Part shown: one piece after another, positions 12,033-21,946 of the stretch
How the letters are laid out: the number at the start of each line of letters is the position of its first letter
How positions within the stretch are numbered: the stretch's first letter is position 1
Source of the DNA: Kalaharituber pfeilii
Lineage: Eukaryota; Ascomycota; Pezizomycetes; Pezizales; Pezizaceae
Assembly (NCBI GenBank): GCA_015179045.1
Contig: WHUZ01000090.1
Coordinates: forward strand, 1-64,000
Length of the DNA: 64,000 nucleotides
Direction: 5' to 3'
Position numbers and translations under genes: made by a program
The notes under the pieces: generated by a model
Told to the model about the DNA's origin: nothing
Seen by the model: only the letters and a program-made list of their open reading frames with translations
Databases searched by the model: none

Positions 12033-12062
12033 TAAAAATAAAAATAAAAATAAAATAAAATG
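11988..12062 (+). repeat. AAAAAT/AAATAA microsatellite
   Basis: A-rich array of 5-6 bp units with single T interruptions, continuing into further A-runs up to 12190. Confidence 0.9.
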
Positions 12063-12389
12063 AATAAAAAATGAATAATAAAGAAAAAACAAAGAAAAAA
12101 AAAAACAAAAAAAAAAAAAAAAACAGGACATTAATAACAAAAATTCTCGTCAAACCCGCAAACGCCAAGTATTTTTTTTTTTAAAAAAAAAAAGCCAAAA
12201 CAATATAATACTTTATGCCGCTGCATTTTCATGACATAAGATGATAATTATTAGAGCATTAAATGGTGTGTAAACAAGCGGGTCGTAAAAATCAAAAAAC
12301 CAATAGATACACACCAATGGTCTTTTTCTCTACGCGAGTTTCATTCCTCCCTTCGCCCTCCCTAAACGTTCCTCTTGCTATATATAATG

Positions 12390-13737
12390 CTATAACATTC
12401 CCAACACCCTCCTCATTCTCTGACTCCCGCCGTTTCCTCCCGGTGGCACACCTGAAATCCCTGCAGGCCCTGACGGAGCGGCATTTCTCCCTCCTCCTCC
12501 TCCTCCTCCTCCCCCTCCAGCACTACCCCTCTGCGGCCCCGATCTCCTCGCGAAACTAGGCTCAGGTGGTCCTTCAGAAGGAGGCCACTCATTGTCACGT
12601 TTCCAGCCTTGCACAAGGGCGTTTGTCTAATCGAATAGTCGAGTACAATCAGCTTTGGGTTCATGACAAAAGTGGAGAGAGGGGTACGAAGGAGGGGATA
12701 CTCACCACATGCCGAAGGTTGATTGGTACCACTGGCGGGACCGAGCGCTTGACACATTTGTTGTATATAGCCGGATACGCATTCTCGTTGATAACTGCTG
12801 TGAGGGGATTCTATCAAAGTAGCAGCACCTGTCAGCGCCCCGTTCCATCAATCCACCTTTCACAGTGCTGACCCCATCACCTTGTAACCAAGGAAGATAA
12901 ACTTACATCTGCAAACTTACTCCTCCCCACCTTGACCCTCTCCTCTTTATCTGCCCCGGTCCACGCATCTCTCCTCGCAATCCAACACTTTAGCCCCTCA
13001 TTCCATTCCATTTCCTCCTCCAGTTCTTTTCGTTTTCGCTCGCGCAATTCACCAATCGACGGTGCGATACTGTCTGGGGATTGGAACATGTATGGCCCCA
13101 GCGATGGCCGGCTTGGTATTTGGGGCGGCGCCACCTCCGGAAGATGATCTGGAAGCTGAGGACTGGGAACAAGTGCGGGGGTGGTCACTGCGGTGGTCGT
13201 TATGGTGGTGCTGGAGGAGGGATAATTGTTCGAGGGCGTTGAGCCTCCCACGGAGGGGGCTGAAGGCCTGCTACCTCCGCCCAGCGAGGGGATCCCCAGC
13301 CTTGGGAGATTATACCAGCTTGAGCTCGTGGATGAAGGTGCGTATGCTTGTGGCTGTGGAGGTGGTGGGGGTTGAGCACGTGCCAGCGGCGCCGAAAACG
13401 GATACGAAGGTCTATACACATCTGCCGCCTTGAGAAAATCCGAGTCGTCCCCGCGATGTAGCCATATCTCCCCAGCAGTGCCCCTGGCATTCTCATCCCC
13501 TCCATCTGTAGTCTTACTTTCGCCCCCAATTCCCTCGTCATCCGAATCCGTGTCTCCCGCCGCTGCCACCCGAGATACCCCGCCAAATCCACCACGGCCA
13601 CCACTACTTCGCCACTGCTGTTCCCATAAATCAATCCAGTCATTGCGAACCTCGTCTCGCATTATTCTCTTCACTTCCTCCATAGCTTGTGTCCGCTGCT
13701 CCCGTGCTCGTTCTCGCTCTTGTTCTTGGTCCTCCAT
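12390..13737 (-). CDS. Gag1-like clamp domain (DUF4050) protein
   Basis: Three exons on the minus strand: 13737-12907, 12810-12706 and 12626-12390, giving 390 aa. I chose the ATG at 13737 because no ATG lies upstream in frame before a stop. The N-terminus is a charged helix rich in Gln/Glu/Arg that ends in RDEVRNDW. A long Ser/Pro/Gly-rich linker follows. The C-terminal half matches my memory of the DUF4050/Gag1-like clamp family: WNEGLKCWIARRDAWTGA at the end of exon 1, then NPLTAVINENAYPAIYNKC and PVVPINLRH in exon 2, then NALVQGWKRDNEWPP in exon 3. All junctions are phase 0 and keep the domain continuous. A polyglycine run sits near the C-terminus. The domain has been linked to nutrient/TOR signalling in fission yeast; the role here is inferred. 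Confidence 0.8.
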
Positions 13738-15225
13738 TTTGATGTGGGAGGTATTATTTAGTGGGGCCTCGCGGGCTTGTCTCAGCACTACTTGAGGTGC
13801 CTAGGGAAATAATATGTTGTTTGTAAATCGAAACGTAGGTAATAGGCCTTGTGTAGATGGATGTGTGAACAGCTGCCTCTTCCTTCCATGCCGTGATATG
13901 AGTTGAATGGTAGCTGTGATAGATTGTCCCTTGCGCCTTCCACCTATGCCGTCCAAATCTCTGTCATAGCTTCCGGTCACAACGCAGAGTGCAGAAGCCT
14001 ACTTTGCAGCTTGCAACTTGACAACAGCCGCTCGCCCTCCTGCTTTTTCACCGGTCTCACGTGGCCGGTGCAACCGAGTCTTGATTATAAGTTACTTAAC
14101 CTCCTGCTCAGGGACGAGGCTAAGTAGACTGAACTGCACAAAATCAACTGTCGTGACTCGGAAATAGGTCATCTGTCCCTAACTTGTCGGTCAAAAGAAA
14201 AGAAAAATTACTACCACCTAGTTCCAAAATCAAGACTTTCTTCTGTGCACGTTTAACCCCCACAGTTTGACACTCTGTACTGTACTGTACATCTAAAACC
14301 TCGTAGCACAAGATCCATCTGTATGACAGGATGCGAAAACTAAACGCAGGTGTCTAAGCCCCCTCCTCTTATTGCGAACACCGATGAAATTCACTTTACC
14401 AGAAAAGATAACATTTCACTCTGGAAATAAACAGCTTCCATACTGTTCTCGTCCCTTGTCCCAGTAGTACTAGTACTTGGGCAGTTCAACTTCAATACGG
14501 GTCTCCAGCTACTAGTAGAGCAACCGGTAACCGCTGATGATTCGGTCGGTATGTAGGAGTATCTGGTCAGCTGGTGCAACCAGCAGCGTGGGCTTATGAT
14601 ATAAGTCGATACCATGCCTATCACGTGCCCAAAGCGTGAGCTTGTATTCATGCAGTCATGAGACTGGATTTCTGTTTTGACTGAGTATCAAAAGGAGACT
14701 TAGCTAAATAACTGCATATGCTAGTTATTGCGTGTTGTCTGCTGTCGCTGATGGCACTTTGACTGGTCGCTGTAAGGCCCCCTGCCAATAAACAGGTCAC
14801 AGTAATAATGGGATCCAGGGCCTGATCGCGAGAACGGGTACTGGTGATCAGTATAGTTAGATTGCATAACTCCCTATTGAATCAGCATAGGATTGTAATA
14901 GGTGAGGCCCTCTGTTGCCATCCTGATTTGAGTGAGCTTTATGCATGCACAGTTGCATTGAGGGTAATGGGCAGTCACTAAGCTCCAGCCACAGCGCTTA
15001 GCCTTGCGCGCGAGTAGAGGGAGGTGTTATGCTTGGTGAAGCTGTTCTCGTGCCCAGGCGGCCTTCGCGGCCGTAGGTTGAGGCGAAGTTCATGCTTAAA
15101 TAACTCTAAACTGATATTAATATTGTTCTGTTCTTTGTAATATGCTCTTTTGTCCCGCAGTGAATAGAGTTAAGCATACTATATACATTTCCCGCTCTCC
15201 CACCGTCGAAAAATCGCACTCAGCA
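13738..15225. other. intergenic with dispersed repeat
   Basis: No gene seen. A segment at about 14706-14925 is shared with 57172-57365 and partly with 48690-48760. Confidence 0.55.
14706..14925 (+). repeat. dispersed repeat family R3, copy 1
   Basis: Shares ordered blocks with 57172-57365 (ACTGCA-ATGCTA-TTATTGC, TGCTGTCGC, GACTGGTC, TAAGGC-CC-GCCA, AATGGGATC, then TCTGTTG and CCTGATTTG). It also shares GCCTG-TCG and TGATCAGCA-type blocks with 48700-48760. No coding capacity and no clear ends. Confidence 0.55.
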
Positions 15226-17059
15226 CTATCCCGCTATTCCTCCACTGCCTCCACTGCCGAATCCACTACCTATCCTCCTTCCAGCCTTCTTTGCCCCCTT
15301 CACTCCAGCACCAATACCACCACCCCCACCACCCCCACCACCCCCACCAAACCCCAACTCCGCCAACCCCGCCGCGAATGCATCGTCGTCAAAGTCCTCA
15401 TCCTGGGCTATTATATTGGCCTTCGCCGCTGCAACCACTTTTACTCTACCCCCATCATCTCCATCACCTACCTTTAAACTTCCTCCCGGTCCCGCAGCAA
15501 CAGTATATATATCCCTTAGCCCTTGATTTGCCGATTTCTTCTTCCCCTTCCCTTTCTTTTCCCCACCCCCTTGAATCTCGGCCTCCCCAGCTGCTTTGGT
15601 TACCACAGGTGTGAGCGTGCGCATGCACCGGTTTAAACCCTTCCCATTGCTCTCTCCTTCTTCATCCTCCTCGCCGAAAAAGTCTTCCAAGGACCCATCT
15701 GCCCCTGTGTCACTGGGGTCGAGGTAGACGTGTTCGAGGCCTAGGGTTGTGGAGGCTTGTGGGGAAATTGCAACTCTGTTGGAGTGCCGTATGGAGGGGG
15801 CAGGTGAGGAGGCCTCAGAACGGGATATTGTATCTATGCTAAGTGCTGCTAGGCTGGGGTTGGGGGCAGAAGCTGTGGAGGAGAACGAGGCAGAGTACTG
15901 GTGCCCCGTCTTCCTCCCTTTCCCTGTAGTCCTCCTCGGATTCGGCGAAGCCATCATTGGTACTGTGGGTGGGAGCATCTGCGTACCTTCCACTTCATCT
16001 CCCAGCTCCCTCCGCTCCAGTCGAAACCGATCTAGCTCCGCTGCCCACTCCTCCTTCTTCCGTCGCACTGCGTCCCTGCGCTCCTTTGCATATGCCTCGA
16101 AACGTGCGTTCTCGGCCTTCTGGAGCTGGGAGAGCTCGTGCTGGGTTTGTTCTGCAGAAAGGGTGGAGATGGTGGTGGAGAGGGTGGAGAGTTGGGTGGT
16201 GAGGGAGGCGGCAAGGGAGGTAGTGGTTTCTAGGGAGCTGGAGAGGGAGGTGAGGGTGGGGAGAAGGGAGGCGAGGGTGCTGGTTGTAGTGGTATGGGAG
16301 CTGATCTGTGTCAGGGGTTAGTCGAGGGTTAATAGGGGATAAGGATGAGAGGTGAACGAACGAGGGCATCAACAAGTTTAAGGAGGGTGAGAGCTTTCTG
16401 AAAAAGGTCAGTGGCTGAGTTGTTATAAGAAGATGTAGGGAGGAACATACAGCAGCCTTTGCCTCGTTCTGAGCAGCGGTTTCTTCGACTTGTTTTCGTG
16501 GAAGTCTAAAGTTGCGAATCAGTTTTAGGAATTGGCGATGGAGGGGGAAGGTAGTTGAGGATAGAGAGGAGACGCACTGGTTAAGGAATTCCTTGGTTAA
16601 GGGTAACTGTGCGAGTCTGGATATGGCGCTTAGTTACTCCGGAAAATGGATGTTGCTCTGATAGTTTGTATGCGAAAAGGTGAATATAGGGGGGTAGAAA
16701 TCGATGATAGTGATAAGAGAGAGAGCTCGGGAGGGGTTTTGGAGGGGTTTTACGGACATGGCGTTGATATCTCTATCAAACGTTAGCACGAGACATTTAG
16801 ATAAATTGAGAAATAACGAAAATCAAAATAAATATGTAGCAAGCGTTTGGCACTCTTGAAATCGAGCCCTTGTATTCCAAATTGCACAAAATAATATATC
16901 CGGGTTGTCTGGTGGGCACAAAACATACTTCAGCTGCCCCTCTGCTCCTCCACCACTGTCACCACCACTTGCCCCAAAACCACTACTGCTTCCTCCGACC
17001 CCGGCCCCACCAACGCCAAACCGCTGTACGAACTCCGTGAGTCCCCTTAGCTTGTCCAT
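15226..17059 (-). CDS. unrecognised coiled-coil, low-complexity protein
   Basis: Five exons inferred on the minus strand: 17059-16929, 16772-16754, 16606-16451, 16397-16362 and 16305-15226. All phases are consistent and the product is 473 aa. The last intron would use a GTTCGT donor, so the exon 4/5 boundary is the weakest. The N-terminus is Gly/Ser-rich. The middle (about residues 50-230) is helical, with Ser/Thr/Leu heptads (SLSSSLETTTSLAASL) leading into a charged coiled coil rich in Lys/Glu/Arg (RRKKEEWAAELDRFRLERR). The C-terminal half is low complexity, with an acidic patch (EDFFGEEDEEGE), a KKGKGKKK basic patch, acidic QDEDFDDDAF and a run of 11 Gly. I do not recognise the family. Architecture suggests a scaffold or adaptor, which is inference only. 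Confidence 0.55.
15308..15352 (+). repeat. CCACC-rich microsatellite within a CDS
   Basis: Imperfect CCACCC/CACC units that encode, on the minus strand, the polyglycine run of the coiled-coil gene. Confidence 0.8.
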
Positions 17060-18268
17060 CCTCCAAACAAAACCTCCTCTACACACAATTTCTCAATCCC
17101 CACCTCCTCCCCTCTATCTCGATCCAGCTGGTACCCCGAAACGGTTGGTAATTGGGTAATTTCAGAAACGAACTACACAGTTGCCCTACAAACTCCCAGG
17201 CACCTCGTCAGATGTGCGAAGACGGCTTTAGAAAAGTAAGAGTTGTTGTGGAGAGGATCGAGCGGTTGAATAGCGGTGACTCTTTCGTATACGTGTTGCA
17301 CTCAAAGGTAGTGGTAGTAGTGGTGCAGTGGTGATTGAGGCGATGAAGGGGAAGAACGCTATTTGGTATATACGAGCTTGAAAGTCACCCGGGGTCTAAA
17401 TGACGGCAATGGCGGCGGAGACGAGAATGGTGCTGTTGAGGACGATAGTGAGGACGCCGAGATGCTTGTGCGAGTGGGCTGCTGTGCGCAAGCTGCTTGT
17501 GTATCTAAGTAGTATGTGACGGTCACATGACATGGTTGCAATGTCCGTCACCTGCTGGGTACGATAAGAGACGGTGAGATAAGATAAGATAAGTTTTTGG
17601 ATGGTGCTTGGAGTGAGGTAGCACGTGAGCTTGGGCTCCCAATGCAATACTCACTTCCAATTGGACTTTGGACAATTGAACCGCACAACGGTTTGAAGAT
17701 ATGAGGCTCCGCATTTTTACTTGCTGGTGGGGCCAAGGTGAAGGGCACAGAGTTCACTGTATTATTATTTGAGAGGAAAGGTCTATTCGCTCCCTCTATC
17801 TTGGGAGCTCTGGTTCTATCTGCTACTATCTACAGGATTCTTCTCTCGCTTTTTATCTCAGACTTTACTGCCCGTTTCTTTTCTTCAGCATTTAGGCCTT
17901 TCGTGGTGTGAACCGTCTATTTCCTTTTTGGGCGTGGGAACCGTGGTTGCCCTATTGGGGCCTAGTCCTGCATTATTCAGAGATCCTTGTTCCCAACACA
18001 CTACTCACAAACTTAGCGGGATATCATTCTTTATTGTGGCATAATACGACATCTGTCGATCCTGCATCTAAGTGTTTAAGATATATAGGTCGGCTTGCCG
18101 CGAGGGGGTGGCATCGCGGGGGGCCGTATCAAATGTCATCCCAATTTAATGCAATGCAGGTTCAGGTCCCAGGCCTTGCTGCCGCACCCTTGAAATGACA
18201 ATGTCACTTTCGAAGTAGCATCAATTTGGGGAAGTTCTTCTCTTTAGTACCACCTTGGAAAAGAAGAA
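17060..18268. other. intergenic with one arm of a direct repeat
   Basis: No supported gene. The segment at about 17785-17915 is related to 18957-19100 in the same orientation (see the repeat entry). Confidence 0.45.
17785..17915 (+). repeat. direct repeat flanking an orphan gene, left copy
   Basis: Shares TTGGGAGCTCT-GT-CTATCTGCT, ACTATCTA, CCGCTTTTATC-like and TTTAGG-type blocks with 18957-19100, in the same order. The two copies are about 1.2 kb apart, divergent, and bracket the W-rich orphan at 18269-18857. Confidence 0.45.
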
Positions 18269-18857
18269 GTGCAAGTAAATATTGGAAAGGCGAGCAGAAC
18301 TGAGTATCCAAGAGGAGCAGAAGAGGTTAGAGATGGGAATTGGCCAGCACCTACAGCTGTAACGCTTAATTGGAGCACACCTGTGAGGCCTGTGACAATG
18401 GAAACAGGACATGTGAACTCATCCCAATTCCTGAAGGCAATTGAAAACAATATTAAGGCTATAAATGCTCTCGAAATTATACAGTATGAACTAAAGCAAA
18501 AAGCATGGTTCAGAGGTACAAGTGACAAAGCTGTTAGATATTGGCTTCTCGGGTGCGCTGGTCTAGTGTTCAGAATTGTGGTACTGGGAGGATTGACTAG
18601 GTTGATAGAGTCTGAGCATGTTATACTCTCCATTTCCCATGCATACATTATCATGCTCTATACTAAATTGACATCTATTATAGACTTCTATCACTGAAGA
18701 GGAAGCCTGGAACTGGTGTTCCCCCCCAATGACACAGGGTGATTGGGAAGAGAATTTTATAAAGGACAAGGGCTTGCCAGAATACTGCATCTTGAACCCC
18801 ATATGGCTCTGGATGAGTTCAAGTAACCACAACGGATGGAGGTGGGAGACGATGTGA
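18269..18857 (+). CDS. hypothetical two-exon W-rich protein
   Basis: Two frames join in phase 0 across a typical intron: exon 1 18269-18580, intron GTACTG...TATAG, exon 2 18684-18857, 161 aa in total. Exon 1 has a charged N-terminus, then SSQFLKAIENNIKAINALE and YWLLGCAGLVF. Exon 2 begins TSITEEEAWNWCSPP and is rich in Trp and acidic residues. I do not recognise it. It sits in a repeat island and may be a relic of a mobile or accessory gene. The in-phase join and sensible composition of exon 2 are the only support. Chance is possible. Confidence 0.3.
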
Positions 18858-18956
18858 GAGGCTGTGGAAAGGCTGAGGGTGTACGGGTAGGTGGGAGAGG
18901 TAATAAGAGAGGCTGTCGACGAGGCTGTATAAAGTTATGGTACTGGAATAGGAATG

Positions 18957-19100
18957 TATTTCGCTCGCTTGTTTATTTCTTGGGAGCTCTAGTGCTATCT
19001 GCTGTCTACTATCTAACTAAAGGCCCTTTTCATACCCGCTTTTATCTTCCTCGTAGCCGCCCATTTTATTCTCCGGCGCTTAGGGACGCAACAGTGTGAG
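18957..19100 (+). repeat. direct repeat flanking an orphan gene, right copy
   Basis: Partner of 17785-17915. It starts near TTCGCTCGCTTGTTTATTTC and ends near the GACGCAACAGTGTGAG end at 19100. Confidence 0.45.
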
Positions 19101-19254
19101 AAATTCCTGTTTTCAATACTGTAGGAGTGGCGGAGGTGTGAAAGCGGTTATATGGGCTGTTGGAGGGGAATAACAGAAGCGGAGGGTTGTATAAGCTGAA
19201 GGGGAGTTGTCCACTTTCCGAACTGACCTATAGCTTAGTGAAGTGCGGATGGAC

Positions 19255-19355
19255 TGGTTTGTCTGTCTCCAGTGATAGATGTTACAACAAGACGCCATGG
19301 AGAGGTCTAGAATTGAGGGCCCCCAGTTCGATTCCGAGCTGGGGAAGAGGATTTG
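19255..19355 (+). repeat. tRNA-like (SINE-type) repeat, copy 1
   Basis: Shares with 35739-35852 and 49907-50025 the order CTCTAGTGAT-type block, TAACAACAAG-C-CCAT, GAATTGAGGGCCCC, a B-box-like AGTTCGATTCC (19325-19335) and GAGCTGGGGAAGAGG. The B-box sequence and the upstream A-box-like CCAGTGATAG suggest an RNA polymerase III-derived SINE. The intact TA-flanked element begins only 16 bp after its end. Confidence 0.55.
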
Positions 19356-19370
19356 CATCTTATCTATGTA

Positions 19371-19805
19371 CCGTCACTTACCTAGTAGTGCCTGGCGACC
19401 GGGATGTGCAGGTTTTCTTGGCACCCCTCCTCCTATATTTCCAAACGTAATATCTCTAGCATTAGGCATGTTAGCAGCATCATGTAAAGTGCAGCATATT
19501 TAGCAGGCATAGCTGAATATTTGGAGGATATCTGATAGCTGCACTTTTCGTACACCATTTTTCATTCAATTATATGCACAAAAAGTACAGTTCTCTACCC
19601 CCCTTGCATACCACAGAATAGCATATACCAAGTACTACATGACTGTGCTCAATTATAGCTCTTCGCACTCTCAAGTGGCCATAGAGGAAGGTTAGCTAAC
19701 TCATACAATTATAGAATAGGGTTGGTGTAGATTTTTAAGGGCTCAAAAGCAGTAGCCGAAATGTCCGAAAGTGCCGGAAGTGCCGAAACTGCCAATATGT
19801 CCTAT
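19371..19805 (+). repeat. left terminal inverted repeat
   Basis: Pairs with 20752-21186. Contains the internal blocks AATATTTGGAGGATATC and TTCGCACTCTCAAGTGGCC, and near its inner end a CCGAAA/TGTCCGAAAGTGCCGG series of short imperfect repeats. Confidence 0.85.
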
Positions 19806-20751
19806 TGTAGATATAATATAGCCTACCGCGACCCATATACCACTCTAAGCAGTATTTCCATACTCTCCCTATAGTCTATAAAGTTTTGTACAGCAAATAT
19901 GCACTAGAATAGTCATTGTATAATATATTAATTCTTTCACCACTTTATTCTATTAGCAAGGAAAAATTTATGCTAGGTGCTACCAGCTTGACCGCAGGAT
20001 GCTGTTATACTCTATAGACTATTTCCTGGCTGCTTTGCACACTCTGGATATCCATAATTATTAGTATCATAGGCATTCCGAGTGTTCCTGCCATCCTTAC
20101 TGTCATAGGTATCATGGGTGCCCTTGGCCTCTTTATACAGCTTCTTACAGTGTACTGTCCTAATGTCATTGCTCAACACTGAACACCCTGATAAATACTC
20201 CCTTATCTAGTCACTCTGACGCCTATGCAGCCATTGTAGGGCAATGGACGTCTAGAAGTATACTAGCTTGTTCTATTACTATAAGGAAGATGCAATCCTT
20301 ATCAATATTAATATCTATATCAACCTATATAGACCTGTATGGCGGTGGTTTTGTAATCCTTATCCTGCCTGTCAGTTCTGATATATATCGATATCACAAA
20401 AGCTCATCTCACCTGTTAATCCTGTCAGTTAGGCATATACTATTATGGCCATAGGAGTGCTCATAGGAATGCTTCCATACCTGCCAATTCTACTGCTAAA
20501 TACTGTCCTCAGTGTAGACACCTATCATAGCTACCAATCCTGTAATCTTGCTATACTGTGGCATTCATGAGAGCATTTTTCTAGCAGTAAGTACTATCAG
20601 TCCTGCTATATGCAATGTTATTCGTGGGTGGGTGTCTTCCTAGCAGTAAACGCTATCAGTCATAGTATACAGCGCTGCAGTTAAGAGGGCAGTTTCATAC
20701 CCATCAATCCTATCATTCCTAGTGTATACTATTGCTGCTTCGAGTAACAGT

Positions 20752-21186
20752 AGGGACATTTTGGTAGTTTCGGCATTTCCGGCACTTTCGGACATTTCGG
20801 CTACTGCTTTTGAGCCCTTAAAAATCTACACCAACCCTATTCTATGATTGTATGAGTTAGCTAACCTTCCTCTATGGCCACTTGAGAGTGCGAAGAGCTA
20901 TAATTGAGCACAGTCATGTAGTACTTGGTATATGCTATTCTGTGGTATGCAAGGGGGGGTAGAGAACTGTACTTTTTGTGTATATAATTGAATGAAAAAT
21001 GGTGTACAAAAAGTGCAGCTATCAGATATCCTCCAAATATTCAGCTATGCCTACTAAATATGCTGCACTTTACATGACGCTGCTAACATGCCTGATGCTG
21101 GAGATATTACGTTTGGAAGTGTAGGAGGAGGGGTGCCAAGAAAACCTGCACATCCCGGTCGCCAGGCACTACTAGGTAAGTGACGG
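20752..21186 (-). repeat. right terminal inverted repeat
   Basis: Reverse complement of 19371-19805 with a handful of substitutions. Confidence 0.85.
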
Positions 21187-21188
21187 TA

Positions 21189-21946
21189 ATGTTGCGGCTC
21201 AATATGACTAAACTCTAGTGGAACCAGGGCAACCTGTTTTTTTGACTTTTGCTTGCTCAATTTTTTTTTTTCATTTCAATAGTACGGGTATTCAAGCACT
21301 CGCTGGAGACCTAATCATTCGGCTAATAGTAGTTGGTTTCTGGGGGAGCTGACGCAGGATCTGCACAAGTAACAACCTATACCGGTAACACGTGACAGCA
21401 TCACCACACCTTTTTGCTTCACACCTTGGGCGCGAGGCTAGGATCTGGTTACATACAAGTACGAGACTATGCATAGATGCAGGAGACATACATTTCAGAA
21501 GTACGTCAGATTGACCTGCAAAAGCTATTCACGTGATATGCATCCAAAATAGCTTCCTGCATCATTGAATGGGGTTGGCACAGTATCCAATCTCCATCTT
21601 AGAAAGTGTTCTACAACAGCAAATATCATTGTCCCTAACCTTATGTCTCAAGACATACTTATGTAGTAACGAAGTCAACATATTCAAATATTTTGCAATC
21701 AAGTAAACTGGCGTGTACTCAGTACCTCGCTGCTTCTCCTAACGCCTTACGAGATATCGATTCATGCAACTTGCAAAGCCGCCTCTTTGAAAGGCCAACT
21801 AGTCTATTCCCTGCATGCATTCATAAATACAATGTTGCCTACATCAAGTAATACTCGGGTGCTCAAGAATTGTATTTTCATGATGAACGCCGGCCAATGC
21901 AAGTAACATGGTATAGTAAGAAAAAACTATGGTACTACTTCCAACA
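21189..21946. other. intergenic, downstream of VPS52
   Basis: No gene seen. A TACGAGACTA terminus similar to the micro-insertion family lies near 21463-21472, without a clear partner. Confidence 0.5.

Larger units (their letters stand above)
9879..12389. other. intergenic, low-complexity rich
   Basis: About 2.5 kb without a supported gene. It contains a CA dinucleotide array near 11170-11198, purine- and pyrimidine-rich stretches at 11440-11500 and 11700-11760, several A or T runs (11769-11790, 11871-11892, 12098-12124), and an (AAAAAT)n-like array at 11990-12060. The long frames over the arrays are composition artefacts. Confidence 0.6.
19371..21186. mobile_element. 1.8-kb non-coding element with 435-bp inverted repeats, TA-flanked
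   Basis: The left arm (19371-19805) and right arm (20752-21186) are near-perfect reverse complements, beginning CCGTCACTTACCTAGTAGTG and ending with its complement. Each end abuts a TA dinucleotide (19369-19370 and 21187-21188), as expected for a Tc1/mariner-type target duplication. The 946-bp core is AT-rich and has no frame of useful length, so the element is non-autonomous. The core contains degenerate short repeats of CCTGTCAT/CCTGCTAT-like words and CTAGCAGTAA-type phrases. The two arms differ at only a few positions, pointing to recent activity or arm homogenisation. A relic single arm lies at 955-1300. Confidence 0.8.

Noticed and set aside
15749..16321. Plus-strand open frame of 190 aa
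   Set aside because: Antisense of the coiled-coil gene; composition mirrors its Ser/Leu repeats.
17785..19100. Direct repeats as LTRs of a retrotransposon
   Set aside because: Too short and diverged, with no TG...CA ends, primer-binding site or polyprotein between them.
19325..19335. B-box motif as part of a functional tRNA gene
   Set aside because: No acceptor stem, anticodon loop or correct arm spacing can be formed; the motif recurs in repeats.
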